Shown: positions 20,147 through 29,369 of the stretch, piece after piece
How the letters are laid out: each line of letters starts with the position of its first letter
How positions within the stretch are numbered: the first letter of the stretch is position 1
Assembly: GCF_016403105.1 (NCBI RefSeq)
Contig: NZ_CP046155.1
Span: forward strand, 3,191,906 to 3,255,905
Length of the DNA stretch: 64,000 bases
Direction: 5' to 3'
Source: Leptolyngbya sp. BL0902
GTDB lineage: Bacteria; Cyanobacteriota; Cyanobacteriia; Phormidesmidales; Phormidesmidaceae
Made by a program: the position numbers and the translations under genes
The notes under the pieces: model-generated
Told to the model about the DNA's origin: nothing
Seen by the model: the letters and a program-made list of their open reading frames with translations, nothing else
The model's database searches: none

Positions 20147-20403
20147 AGTGAACCCAAGGAATTTGGCCTAAATTCGGCTAGTTTTTCCAATTTCCGTCTA
20201 GGGACGTAGAAAAGCAAGACCCTGGGGGGACGTCTGGAGAAATTGGAACAGGGATGATACCGTTACGGGGTAACGGCGCAGGATTCCCCCATCCCTAAGA
20301 CAATGGTACGGGCCTCCGGGCCTAGGGTAGCCAAGTCAGAGCCTAGGATGGAGGGTCATCGCGCCAAAGGTCCCCTTCGAGCTGTTTTAAGCCCCCATTG
20401 TGT

Positions 20404-22149
20404 ATGCTGTTCACCTATCTTATATCGCGCCTATCGCCGTCGATGGGCGTTTCCCTGATCGCCCAAGTTGTTCCTGTTCCACCCACCGACCCAGTGCCCG
20501 CCGATCCAGTTCCCATAGAGATTCCCTCCCTGGATGCGGCACCGACCCCAGCGCCCCTTTCGGTGGATCCCGTCACATCCCCCAGTCGCTTTTTGGAGGA
20601 GGTTTCGGTGCAGTTGGGCCAGTTTTTGCCCAGTTTGGTATGGGCTATTGTGCTGCTGGTGCTGGGCTGGCTGTTGGCGACGGTGGTAGCCCTTGCCATT
20701 AAAAACCTGCTGAAGCGAATCCGTGTCAATGATCGCCTTACCCAGTGGGCCGGGGGCGGGCCAGAGGCTCAGCGGTTGCCCGTCGAGCAATGGGTGTCCA
20801 CCGTGGTGTATTGGCTGATCTTTTTGTTCGCCATCATCGCCTCCCTCAATGCCCTAAACCTAACGGCGGTTTCTACACCCCTCAACAACTTTTTGGATCA
20901 AATTTTTGCCTACCTGCCTAGGGTGGGTGGCGCGGCCCTGTTGTTGGGCATCGCTTGGATCGTAGCAACGTTGGTACGCGCCCTCGTGGTCAGCGGCCTG
21001 GGGCGGTTTAACTTGGATGACCGCCTCGCTCAGCAAGCCGGACTGGAGGGCGGCAGCAGCCCCGTAGTGCTGAATGAAACCATTGGCAACGTGCTGTTTT
21101 GGTTCATTTTGCTGCTGTTCATTCCCCTTGTCCTCAGCGCCCTTCAGTTGCCGGGGCTGCTGGCTCCGGTGGAGGAACTGATCAATGCCTTCCTCCAGGC
21201 CATTCCCCGGTTGATTACGGCGGGCCTGATTTTGGCCCTAGGTTGGATCATTGCCCGCATTGTGCGCGGCGTTGCCACCAACCTGCTGATTGCCATTGGG
21301 GCCGACCAGATTGGCCCCCGCATGGGTTTGAAGGCCGACGCTCGCCAGGGGCTTTCCCTCTCCGGGCTGGTGGGTACCTTGGCCTATATCCTGGTGCTGA
21401 TTCCAACGGTGGTCGCTGCCCTCAATGAGCTGGCCATCGACGCCATTTCGGCCCCGGCCATTGTCATGCTAGAGCAGGTGATGACGGCCATTCCCCAGGT
21501 GATTATGGCGGGGGTGGTGCTGGCTGCGGCTTACTTTGTGGGTCAGTTTGTGGCCAATCTGGTCACGGAGCTGCTGCGTAGCGCCGGGTTTGACAACATC
21601 TTGACGGTTTTGGGCTTGCCAGAACTCCACCCAGACACCCAACCCACCGTTCCCCCCGGTTTAGAGGACGCGGAGTTACCTCCGGTGCCTGCGGCCCCTG
21701 CAAACCGGACACCCTCGGAGTTAGTGGGTATTGTTGCCCTGGTGGCCATTGTGCTGTTTGGGGCCGTCACCGCCACCGAAATTCTCAACTTTGCCGGATT
21801 GACCGACATTGTGCGGGCCGTTCTGCGGGTTGGGGTGCGGGTGCTTAGCGGCTTGGTGGTGTTTGCGGTGGGGTTGTATTTGGCAAACCTGGCCTTCCGG
21901 CTCGTCCGCGCCATGGGCACAGGCCAAGCCAAAATTTTGGCCCAGGCCACCCGCATCGTCATTTTGATTTTTGTGGGAGCGATGGCCCTTCAGCAGATGG
22001 GCGTGGCTCCCGATATTGTGAACCTGGCCTTTGGGCTGCTCTTGGGTGCCGTGGCGGTGGCGATTGCCATTGCCTTTGGCCTGGGCGGACGGGAAGTGGC
22101 CACCGAGCAACTGCGCGAATGGATTGCTGACTTCAAGCAGCGCCGCTAG
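20404..22149 (+). CDS. MscS-related conserved transmembrane-helix protein
   Basis: 581 residues from ATG 20404 (a later ATG at 20443 is also possible). After a Pro-rich leader come repeated membrane blocks of the conserved TM-helix type seen in CmpX-like small-conductance mechanosensitive channel relatives: LVWAIVLLVLGWLLATVVA, then three or four similar segments, each followed by an amphipathic RLxxWAG/RLAQQAG stretch. The C-terminal block (FGLGGREVATEQLREWIADF) resembles the pore-lining end. No large cytoplasmic MscS beta domain is present. Role in osmotic relief is inferred from family only. Confidence 0.75.
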   Translation: MLFTYLISRLSPSMGVSLIAQVVPVPPTDPVPADPVPIEIPSLDAAPTPAPLSVDPVTSPSRFLEEVSVQLGQFLPSLVWAIVLLVLGWLLATVVALAIKNLLKRIRVNDRLTQWAGGGPEAQRLPVEQWVSTVVYWLIFLFAIIASLNALNLTAVSTPLNNFLDQIFAYLPRVGGAALLLGIAWIVATLVRALVVSGLGRFNLDDRLAQQAGLEGGSSPVVLNETIGNVLFWFILLLFIPLVLSALQLPGLLAPVEELINAFLQAIPRLITAGLILALGWIIARIVRGVATNLLIAIGADQIGPRMGLKADARQGLSLSGLVGTLAYILVLIPTVVAALNELAIDAISAPAIVMLEQVMTAIPQVIMAGVVLAAAYFVGQFVANLVTELLRSAGFDNILTVLGLPELHPDTQPTVPPGLEDAELPPVPAAPANRTPSELVGIVALVAIVLFGAVTATEILNFAGLTDIVRAVLRVGVRVLSGLVVFAVGLYLANLAFRLVRAMGTGQAKILAQATRIVILIFVGAMALQQMGVAPDIVNLAFGLLLGAVAVAIAIAFGLGGREVATEQLREWIADFKQRR

Positions 22150-22180
22150 TCCAGCCGTATTAACTCATCATCGAGTTGTT

Positions 22181-22207
22181 GGGGCGAGATAGTCTCGCCC
22201 CATTTTT
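22181..22207. terminator. bidirectional terminator between MscS-like gene and cpcT
   Basis: GGGGCGAGA (22181-22189) and TCTCGCCCC (22193-22201) form a perfect 9-bp stem with a three-base loop, followed by ATTTTTG on the plus strand. It lies between two convergent genes. Confidence 0.85.
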
Positions 22208-22260
22208 GTTGAATCTGATTTATTGAATCTGACGAACTCAGCCCGGAAGCCAGAGGCAGG

Positions 22261-22851
22261 CTAGGCCGCAACTTCCTCGGCAAAGCTGGCCCGTCGCTTA
22301 AACTGAAACGGCCCCGCCAAGGCACCCCAAAGGTGTTCATCGGTTTCGGGGTCGCGGCCTCTATCCCAGCTAATAAACTGGTCGGCGTCAATTTCAAATT
22401 CGCTGTCGAGATAAGTAAGCCTGCCGTTGCGCTCCACCATGCAGGCTTTGCCCGGTTCCACCGCGCCCCGAAAACTGCGCCCCGTCCAGTGAACCAGTAG
22501 GTTACAACCCGGCGTACGCTGAAAATGGTCGGAGGTAAACTGAGCCAGCCGCTCTGGATTTCGGGACGCCCCGTAGAAGGTTTCGGGATCCTTGACCGAG
22601 TAGTTTTCAATCACGATGTGATCGCCGTCGGCCACCAGCTTCATGCCTCGGGCACGGTAGGGGCGATCTAGCATATAGTCGTAGGCTTGTTCGATGTAGA
22701 ACCCGTAGCCATCCAGGATGGTCTTGGGCAAAGGCCGCATACACACCCGAATGTGGGCAAACAGGGGCGGATTGTCAAAGGCTTGCTGCTGATTGCTAAA
22801 GTCGGCGGCCATCCAGCGGGCCAGAGTCTGCACATCGGTGGCGTGGGTCAT
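22261..22851 (-). CDS. cpcT: phycobiliprotein chromophore lyase, CpcT/CpeT family
   Basis: Attaches a bilin to the beta-subunit Cys-153-type site of phycocyanin or phycoerythrocyanin (CpeT for phycoerythrin). It has 196 residues starting MTHATDVQTLARWMAADFSN. Family landmarks are the ARWMAADFSNQQQAF start, FYIEQAYDYMLDRPYRAR and the PGCNLLVHWTGRSFRGA segment. Assignment between CpcT and CpeT cannot be made from one sequence. It is monocistronic and convergent with the MscS-like gene. Confidence 0.9.
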   Translation of the reverse strand: MTHATDVQTLARWMAADFSNQQQAFDNPPLFAHIRVCMRPLPKTILDGYGFYIEQAYDYMLDRPYRARGMKLVADGDHIVIENYSVKDPETFYGASRNPERLAQFTSDHFQRTPGCNLLVHWTGRSFRGAVEPGKACMVERNGRLTYLDSEFEIDADQFISWDRGRDPETDEHLWGALAGPFQFKRRASFAEEVAA

Positions 22852-23149
22852 GGCGTTGGGCTACAGAAGTCATCCATCTTTCTCAGTTTACAGGGTGGAA
22901 GCCCCCACCCCCAGCCCCTCTCCCACGAGGAAAGACACGCCAGACAGTCCCCCAGTCCCGTTTCCTGTGGAAGCCCTCTCCCACAAGGAGAGGGGAGCAA
23001 GACAGTTTTCAAAGTCCCTCTCCTGTGAGAGCTACCGTGTATATCCATCTCGGCCCTCACCCCCTCAGTCCCCCTCTCCCAAAAATGGGCGAGGGGGAGG
23101 CCAGACAAAGATTGTAAGAATTTTCTAGCTCCCCTTCTCCCGCCCTGGG

Positions 23150-24635
23150 CTACTAAGTACACACAACTGAGCTTTGGGCGAGTGACCATCCCTCAAAGAT
23201 GGCCTCAAATTTTCTAAGTCCTTGGCTCAAGGTACGAATGCCGGGTGGCGGTTGGGAGCGATAGCCCGACCATCCCCCCAGGCGTGCAATGAGCCAAGTG
23301 GCCCAAGGTAGGGAGCCTGGGGAGAAGGGATTCTGCTGTTTTCGGGTTCGCCCCTGCAACGTCGGCATCAACTGCTCCAGGCATTGCTGTTGCGGTTCGC
23401 TAAAGGTCACCGAGGCGGAGAGAGATTCATCGGCTCGACCGGTTTTCAGTTGGAGCAGCCTCAAGGTCACCATTAAGGCCAGGATGGTGAGGCGTTCAAT
23501 GGCCTTAACCGACTCCAGGCGGGTGGATTCAAGGTCAAGGCCGACTCGCTTAAGCAACGCAAAGAACTGTTCAATCTGCCAGCGCCACCGATACCACTGA
23601 ATCACTTGTAACGCTTGCTCCACGGTCGTGACGGGATGGGTCGTCAGTAAGCGCCAATGAATGGGCTTGACTCCGGCAGGTGGCGTGACCTCTTTGGCCT
23701 CCACGGCATAGAGGGAAACCAATTCGGGATAGTCGTGGGCATCGACCTTCCGGGGGCGGCGAAGGGTAACGGGCGTAAAGCGCACCGCTAGCCAAGCTTC
23801 ACGGGACTCTCGGTGACCACGAGGGTCGGCCAGCACCTCAACGGCATAGGTGCCCTCAACGGGTTGCTGAGCCAGTGTCTCGTAGAGCATCGTGGACTTA
23901 TCGTGCAGTCGTCGGTTACGGCAAGCGCGCACTAACAGGTGCGTGTGGGCATCAGGCACCCGAACCCACTCTTCGTAGATATCGCTCTCACGGTCACCCA
24001 CATGGGTCACACACACAGCATCCCCAGCCATCAAGGGGACTCGACTGTCCTCGGCAGAGCGCAGCCACTTATAGGATTCTTTCTCCTCAATCGGCAACTG
24101 AGGATAGTGCCGCTGATGTTTGTCGGGTCGTTTCGGGTCACGATGCCATCGTTGAATCGCACTCAAGCCCAAGGGAAAGCCACTCTCCGCATCGGCCACT
24201 AGGGTCGGATGGACGAAAAACCCGATATCACGATGATTGCCGACCACCCCGACGTCCTCAGGCTTGAGATGCTTCGCCTGAGCCTGCAAGTTAATTTCGC
24301 TACTGTCGCTGATAGCCAACACATGACGCCCCGCCACCTGTTGCTGGCAGTGGTCTGCGGCACTCCTGACCAGTTCTGAGACGCTCACATTCTGATTCTC
24401 CAGAAAGCGATAGTACCCTACCTGTTCCGCTCGGTTGCGGCTCATCGCCCGGATGTTCACCGATAGCGACTCACGCATAGAGTCATACAGCGCCGCCCCC
24501 TTTTTTCCAGGCGGCGATCCCCAAAAGCACTGCCCTGTGATACTTCAGCGTGAATTAGGATAGGATTTTCCACCGCAATTCCCCCACGATTACTAACCGC
24601 ATCCTACTCCAACCTGACTTGTGTGTACTTAGTAG
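23150..24635 (-). mobile_element. IS4-family insertion sequence with 11-bp target duplication
   Basis: The ends are CTACTAAGTACACACAA (23150-23166) and its exact inverse (24619-24635), extending imperfectly for a few more bases. Both sides carry the direct repeat CCCGCCCTGGG (23139-23149 and 24636-24646), an 11-bp target-site duplication, within the range known for IS4 elements. Length is 1486 bp. Perfect ends and perfect duplication indicate a recent insertion. Confidence 0.95.
23153..24573 (-). pseudogene. IS4-family transposase, frame interrupted at a homopolymer
   Basis: The main frame (ATG 24478 to stop 23153, 441 residues) carries the DDE fold and the IS4 signature Y-x2-R-x3-E-x6-K as YRWRWQIEQFFALLK. 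Its apparent N-terminus starts inside the conserved region. In another frame, GTG 24573 encodes a typical IS4 start, ENPILIHAEVSQGSAFGDRRLEKRG, which then runs into the body only if one base is added at the A6G5 run (24496-24506). So the element either has a one-base deletion or relies on frameshifting or slippage there. The stop codon lies in the terminal inverted repeat. Confidence 0.85.
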
Positions 24636-24842
24636 CCCGCCCTGGGAGAAGGGGCTGGGGGATGAGGGCTAGAGCCACTGGGCAATCTACCCAGCCTACC
24701 CAAGTTAAGAATTCTCTCGCGACGATCCAATCTCCCAGACCATTACCGACAATAGAACCCATGCCAACGGTTGATGGGTCTGGCCAGTTCAGGGTGTTTC
24801 GGCAAACTCACGCTGACCACTGCCACCCAGGAGACTCACGGT

Positions 24843-26369
24843 ATGAAACTGGCCTATTGGATGTACGCTGGCCCCGCCCACATTGGCACCCTGCGTATCG
24901 CCAGTTCCTTCAAAAATGTGCATGCCATCATGCACGCCCCCCTTGGGGACGACTACTTTAATGTGATGCGTTCCATGCTAGAGCGGGAGCGGGACTTTAC
25001 CCCCGTCACCGCCAGCATTGTAGATCGCAACGTGTTGGCGCGAGGCTCCCAGGAAAAGGTGGTCGATAACATCGTCCGCAAAGACCAGGAGGAACGCCCC
25101 GACCTGATCGTGCTGACCCCCACCTGCACCTCCAGCATTTTGCAGGAGGACTTGGCCAACTTTGTGCAGCGGGCCAGTATCGAAGCTAAGGGCGACGTAC
25201 TGCTGGCGGATGTGAACCACTACCGCGTCAACGAACTGCAAGCGGCGGATCGCACCCTGCAACAGATCGTCCAGTTTTACACCGAAAAAGCCCGCAAACA
25301 GGGCACCCTACCCCAGGGCAAAACCGAAAAGCCCTCGGTCAACATCATCGGCCTGACGACCCTAGGCTTCCACAACAACCACGACTGCCGCGAACTGCGT
25401 ACCCTGATGGCGCAGCTCGGCATTGAGGTGAACCTCGTCATGCCCGATGGCGCGTCCGTCCACGACATCCAAACCATGTCCCGCGCCTGGTTTAACCTGG
25501 TGCCCTACCGAGAAGTGGGCCACCTCACGGCCGAATATCTGCACACCGAGTTTGGGATGCCCTGCGTCGATATCACTCCCATGGGCATTGTGGAAACCGC
25601 CCGCTGCATCCGCGCCATCCAGCACGTCCTCAACCAGCAGGGGGCCGAGGTAGATTACGAAGGCTTCATCGACGAGCAAACCCGCTTTGTCTCCCAAGCG
25701 GCCTGGTTTTCCCGCTCCATCGACTGCCAAAACCTCACCGGAAAGCGAGCCGTCGTCTTTGGCGACAGCACCCACGCCGCCGCCATGACCAAAATTCTGG
25801 CGCGGGAAATGGGTATCAAAGTCGTCCTCGCAGGCACCTACTGCAAATACGATGCCGACTGGTTCACCGAGCAGGTGGGCGATTTCTGCGATGAAATCCT
25901 GGTCAGCGAAGACAATGGAGCCATCGCCGACCGCATCGCCCAACTGGAACCCGCCGCCATCTTTGGCACCCAAATGGAACGCCACGTCGGCAAACGGCTG
26001 GATATTCCCTGCGGAGTCATCGCCGCCCCCATCCACATCCAAAACTTCCCGGTGGGCTATCGGCCTTTCCTCGGCTATGAAGGTGCCAATCAGATCGTCG
26101 ATCTGGTCTACAACTCCTTCACCCTGGGGATGGAAGACCACCTGCTAGAGTTCTTCGGCGGCCACGACACCAAGGAAATTCTCACCACCACCCTCTCCGC
26201 CAATGATGAGATGGGCTGGAGTGCCGATGGCATGGCGGAACTGCAAAAAATCCCCGGCTTTGTGCGCGGCAAGGTGAAACGCAACACCGAAACGTTTGCC
26301 CGCGAGCAGGGCATCGGCCAAATTACTGCCGAGGTGCTCTATGCTGCGAAGGAGGCTGTGGGGGCGTAG
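24843..26369 (+). CDS. chlB: light-independent protochlorophyllide reductase subunit B
   Basis: Subunit of DPOR, which with ChlN and the ChlL reductase converts protochlorophyllide to chlorophyllide in the dark. It has 508 residues from ATG 24843 ([20 protein letters not shown]), exactly the family length; upstream in-frame extension is not conserved. Cluster and substrate region motifs [26 protein letters not shown] and [16 protein letters not shown] are intact. chlL and chlN are not adjacent here. The IS lies about 200 bp upstream of its start and could affect expression. Confidence 0.97.
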   Translation: MKLAYWMYAGPAHIGTLRIASSFKNVHAIMHAPLGDDYFNVMRSMLERERDFTPVTASIVDRNVLARGSQEKVVDNIVRKDQEERPDLIVLTPTCTSSILQEDLANFVQRASIEAKGDVLLADVNHYRVNELQAADRTLQQIVQFYTEKARKQGTLPQGKTEKPSVNIIGLTTLGFHNNHDCRELRTLMAQLGIEVNLVMPDGASVHDIQTMSRAWFNLVPYREVGHLTAEYLHTEFGMPCVDITPMGIVETARCIRAIQHVLNQQGAEVDYEGFIDEQTRFVSQAAWFSRSIDCQNLTGKRAVVFGDSTHAAAMTKILAREMGIKVVLAGTYCKYDADWFTEQVGDFCDEILVSEDNGAIADRIAQLEPAAIFGTQMERHVGKRLDIPCGVIAAPIHIQNFPVGYRPFLGYEGANQIVDLVYNSFTLGMEDHLLEFFGGHDTKEILTTTLSANDEMGWSADGMAELQKIPGFVRGKVKRNTETFAREQGIGQITAEVLYAAKEAVGA

Positions 26370-26467
26370 GGGTTGCCTAGGGTTTGGGCGTACTGCGGTG
26401 CGCCCTTACTGGGAGAAGCTAAATTATTTCTAGAAGGTTTTCGTGTAATGGTCTGACCCAGTGTACC

Positions 26468-26531
26468 TATGCGGAAATTATTGATATAACTACCCTGTAG
26501 GGGGCAGTTATACGGAAATCATCAGTATAAT
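26468..26531 (+). promoter_or_regulatory. operator-like direct and inverted repeats upstream of the PRTase/NADAR operon
   Basis: Two related 23-bp boxes (26468-26490 and 26509-26531), about 17 of 23 positions identical, share TATxCGGAAAT and TATAA and are spaced 41 bp, close to four helical turns. Between them TATAACT (26485-26491) is the inverse of AGTTATA (26506-26512), around a CCC/GGG core. The sites lie 130-190 bp before the PRTase start in an AT-rich gap (26370-26661). Binding by the NADAR protein's winged-helix-like tail is a testable guess. Confidence 0.45.
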
Positions 26532-26661
26532 GATAAGTTGCTAGCCCTTCTTTAGCCATTGGCAGGAAGATTACAGAAAAGTCATGGTTGAGAAGGAATA
26601 CTATGGAGTAGTTAGGTTATTACATTCATAGATTTTCACTGCTTCAACCTGTTGTGTAAGT

Positions 26662-27735
26662 ATGACTAATCAGCGCCAGACTTTACTTCAGTCTATTGCA
26701 ACGATAGTTGCCGATTACAGGCAAGGCGAAATCGCTGCAATTGATCCAAATCATATAGATAGATGGGTAAGGCAATTCAGTGAATTTGGTTTTGATGATG
26801 AAGCACAGATCATTATTCTCGGCGAGATGGAGCGCATCTTAAAGTCTTACTATATCTCTCGGATCTGTGCTCAAAGCTTTCTCACCAATGTCTTGACTTC
26901 CCAAAAACTGTTTGGAGATAATCCCGCTGCAACGATACGGAACGCTCAATTCCTACAAATTCAGAGGAAGGGAAACAGTCAGCACGACTTACTGGCTCTT
27001 TGCGAACCAATTCTGCAATCTAAGTATGGATTGAGTTTGAGAGATTGTGGAAGCTCCCCAGCTATATACATTTACTTTGATGATTGTCTTTACTCTGGAA
27101 ATACGGCATGGCGTGATGTTAATGCATGGATGCCTAATGCTGCAAAAGGGACAACTTTACACTTGATATTTTTTGCTTTTCATACTGAAGGGCTTAGATA
27201 CTCACGAAGACAAATTGAATCAGAAGCCCAAAAGTATGACGTTAATATCAAATTTTGGCGGCTTCACAAATTTCATAATTCACGATGGAATCCATCACAA
27301 TTCGACTGCTTCTGGGCATTGCAAACTTCTGGAGATGAATTTATTGATAGATATCTGAAAGAAATAGATGAACGCCGTCAAAATTCTAATCGAAGCTTGC
27401 CAGATCTATTTCGTCCCGCCAATATGCCGAAACAGGATAAAATTTTTTCCTCGGCTGTTGCCCGTAATCTGATCGAATACGCTTTTCTAAAAGTTGGTGC
27501 GTACATTGTTTCACTCCCCAGAAATCCAAATGCGAGTATGAAACCTTTGGGGTACGACTATTTTGACTCTTTAGGTTTTGGCGCAATTTTTATAACATAT
27601 CGTAATATCGCAAACAATTGTCCATTGGCACTATGGTGGGGTGATCCCCACAAGGCTTATCCGCTAAATACTTGGTATCCGCTTTTTCCTCGGACAGTTA
27701 ATACTACGCAAGCCCCAGGGTGGGAGGGATTCTGA
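26662..27735 (+). CDS. phosphoribosyltransferase-like protein (PRTase-CE type), first gene of a putative conflict operon
   Basis: 357 residues from ATG 26662. The key element is YIYFDDCLYSGNTAW (around residues 136-150), matching the PRPP-binding loop of type I phosphoribosyltransferases (DDxxxTGxT with Ser for Thr). The all-helical N-terminus (residues 1-120) and the C-terminal 100 residues are not familiar. Related PRTase domains have been described in bacterial conflict systems. The gene is visibly AT-richer than its neighbours, with different codon use, suggesting transfer. Its stop is two bases before the NADAR start. No metabolic partner genes are near. Confidence 0.7.
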   Translation: MTNQRQTLLQSIATIVADYRQGEIAAIDPNHIDRWVRQFSEFGFDDEAQIIILGEMERILKSYYISRICAQSFLTNVLTSQKLFGDNPAATIRNAQFLQIQRKGNSQHDLLALCEPILQSKYGLSLRDCGSSPAIYIYFDDCLYSGNTAWRDVNAWMPNAAKGTTLHLIFFAFHTEGLRYSRRQIESEAQKYDVNIKFWRLHKFHNSRWNPSQFDCFWALQTSGDEFIDRYLKEIDERRQNSNRSLPDLFRPANMPKQDKIFSSAVARNLIEYAFLKVGAYIVSLPRNPNASMKPLGYDYFDSLGFGAIFITYRNIANNCPLALWWGDPHKAYPLNTWYPLFPRTVNTTQAPGWEGF

Positions 27736-27737
27736 CG

Positions 27738-28703
27738 ATGGTATCAGTAATGAAGTTTCCTGAGACAAGAACTTATACTAGGCAGGAGTCCATTACTTTC
27801 CGCAAGACCGCTGAAAGATTCGGCGGTTTGTCGAATATGGCGGGAGGCTACCTGCTGAATGTCAATGGTGTAAAAATTTTGACCTCAGAGGCATTATATC
27901 AAGCCTGTCGTTTTCCCCATCTACCTGAAGTTCAGCGTCAAATTATTGCTGAACGCAGTCCAATGACGGCAAAGATGAGAAGTAAGCCTTACCGTGACAA
28001 CTCTCGTTCTGATTGGGACATAGTCCGAACAAAGATCATGCGTTGGTGTTTACAAGTAAAGCTTGTTCAAAACTGGGAGAAGTTTAGCAAGCTTTTACTC
28101 GAAACAGGAGACTTGCCAATTGTTGAAGACTCTCGAAAAGATTCTTTTTGGGGTGCCAAACCAGAAGACGAGGAAATTCTTGTTGGCGCTAATGTCCTTG
28201 GACGCTTATTAATGCAACTAAGAGAACAGATGAAAAATGAGGAAATTACTCCTCAAACCATCATAAATCCTCTTCCTATTTCAGATTTTTTGTTGTACGG
28301 ACGAGAAATTAACTCAATCTCAAAAGATGGCGAATATTACTTAGCTAAATACAGCAATTTCTTAGAAGATGAAGCAACATCTAGTCATTTGAATTTAAGC
28401 TCAAGTGGAAATGAGGCTCATTCTTGTGACGAAAGAAATTTGGCTTTCAACTTAGAGGAAGATCTGGTTAATCAATCTCGACTTGAATTTGATGAGTATG
28501 ACAGTTTGCAGTTTATTCTGCCACATATAGTAGAGAGTTTGCAAAAAGCTGAACGCACTGACAAAGAGCTAGCCGAACTCTTTAAAACCAATCTAGCGCA
28601 GATGCGTGAGTGGCTGAAGAGAGCTGTGCAGCTACGTAAGATTAGAAAAATTTCTAAGCCTGTTAGGTACGTTGCAGAATCTCAATTACCTTTAATCCGT
28701 TAG
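27738..28703 (+). CDS. NADAR-family protein with C-terminal winged-helix-like tail
   Basis: 321 residues from ATG 27738, with GGGAGGGA upstream. Residues 15-165 match the NADAR/YbiA fold: FGGLSNMAGG, SEALYQACRF, AKMRSKPY, MRWCLQVKLVQN and DSFWGAKP. NADAR proteins act on ADP-ribosyl or NAD-derived substrates; some remove ADP-ribose from guanine in toxin-antitoxin pairs. After a variable stretch, residues 255-321 form a helix-turn-helix pattern (TDKELAELFKTNLAQMREWL, then LRKIRKISKPVRYV) resembling DprA-type winged helices. It is tightly coupled to the PRTase gene and equally AT-rich. Role as antitoxin, repressor or effector is inference. Confidence 0.8.
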   Translation: MVSVMKFPETRTYTRQESITFRKTAERFGGLSNMAGGYLLNVNGVKILTSEALYQACRFPHLPEVQRQIIAERSPMTAKMRSKPYRDNSRSDWDIVRTKIMRWCLQVKLVQNWEKFSKLLLETGDLPIVEDSRKDSFWGAKPEDEEILVGANVLGRLLMQLREQMKNEEITPQTIINPLPISDFLLYGREINSISKDGEYYLAKYSNFLEDEATSSHLNLSSSGNEAHSCDERNLAFNLEEDLVNQSRLEFDEYDSLQFILPHIVESLQKAERTDKELAELFKTNLAQMREWLKRAVQLRKIRKISKPVRYVAESQLPLIR

Positions 28704-28781
28704 CCTATAGAGTGGACATGGCCAACCATTATGCCCATATAGTTTTACTACTTTGCTGTGTTGGCTAAGCCCGCCCTACTT

Positions 28782-28931
28782 ACTAATTAAGCCAATGAGC
28801 CTGAGATAGGATAGAAGCAAGTCATCATGGGGCTAAACTATGACTCCAAAACTTGAAGTCGCCCTTGCCGCCATCCAGCCGCTTTCACCCGCAGAGCGCC
28901 AGCAACTCCTGCAAATTCTTACCCAAGACGA
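28782..28931. repeat. direct repeat, left copy
   Basis: About 150 bp, from ACTAATTAAGCCAATG through the first 30 codons of an antitoxin-like gene, repeated at 29668-29817 with high identity. The two copies bracket the two-gene module at 29010-29589. Confidence 0.85.
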
Positions 28932-28944
28932 GCCCGTAGGATAG
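28840..28944 (+). pseudogene. truncated copy of the antitoxin-like gene at 29726
   Basis: ATG 28840 opens MTPKLEVALAAIQPLSPAER, nearly identical to the start of the gene at 29726, but the similarity ends after LTQDE and a stop follows at residue 35. It includes the same upstream 55 bp. It is therefore a duplicated 5' fragment, not an independent gene. The surrounding 28704-29009 has no other coding potential. Confidence 0.75.
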
Positions 28945-29009
28945 GTATTGCCCACCATTCTTCCCTTAATTACAATAACGGTTCTGAGGAAACTGAAATC
29001 GCTTAACTC

Positions 29010-29369
29010 ATGAGCGGAATTGACCGAGACATCATCCCCGATCCCCGCCCAAGCTTAGTTGATCGTCACTTGCCAAATACCCCTCAAGTCCAACGGCTAC
29101 TCCGAAGAGAAGGCAGAGCGCATGTCTTCAATAATCTCGAAACCCTAAAACGAGTCACGCAGGCGATCATTGAGGGCGGAGAGCGAACCGGAATCGAGGA
29201 TGAGAACGATGATTACGAACGATATGGCCTCTACTTCTCAGAGCCAATCGGATACATAATTAGAGCAGACGGGAGCCAAACGCCTCTTTACTACGGCGAG
29301 ATCAAAATTGTGAAGACAACAGGTGAGTATCATGCAATCCCACGCACCAGCCCTCGCAGAACAAGCTAA
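29010..29369 (+). CDS. cyanobacterial small conserved protein, possible toxin of a two-gene module
   Basis: 119 residues starting MSGIDRDIIPDPRPSLVDRH. The blocks HLPNTPQVQRLLRREGRAHVFNN, ERYGLYFSEPIGYIIRADGS and YYGEIKIV belong to a family I recall only from cyanobacteria and a few other bacteria (a DUF; I am not certain of its number). The last strand and turn (TTGEYHAIPRTSP) look like the end of a small enzyme or nuclease fold. It overlaps the next gene by 38 bp in a different frame, as in toxin-antitoxin pairs. Toxin function is inference from layout. Confidence 0.65.
   Translation: MSGIDRDIIPDPRPSLVDRHLPNTPQVQRLLRREGRAHVFNNLETLKRVTQAIIEGGERTGIEDENDDYERYGLYFSEPIGYIIRADGSQTPLYYGEIKIVKTTGEYHAIPRTSPRRTS

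Larger units (their letters stand above)
23053..24669. repeat. palindromic intergenic repeat interrupted by the IS element
   Basis: Starts GCCCTCACCC at 23053 and ends GGGGATGAGGGC at 24669, with the IS (23150-24635) in its middle. Joining the flanks rebuilds a hairpin in which CCCCTTCTCCC pairs perfectly with GGGAGAAGGGG around a short loop. The same end sequences and internal CCCCTCTCC/GGAGAGGGG palindromes recur elsewhere in the window (33500, 51107, 52543). A related but more degraded copy occupies roughly 22890-23040 directly downstream of cpcT, so the 22852-23149 gap is almost entirely repeat. Confidence 0.75.

Noticed and set aside
22890-23040. Possible CRISPR or terminator cluster after cpcT
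   Set aside because: The repeated CCCCTCTCCC motifs are irregularly spaced and palindromic, matching the interspersed repeat family instead.
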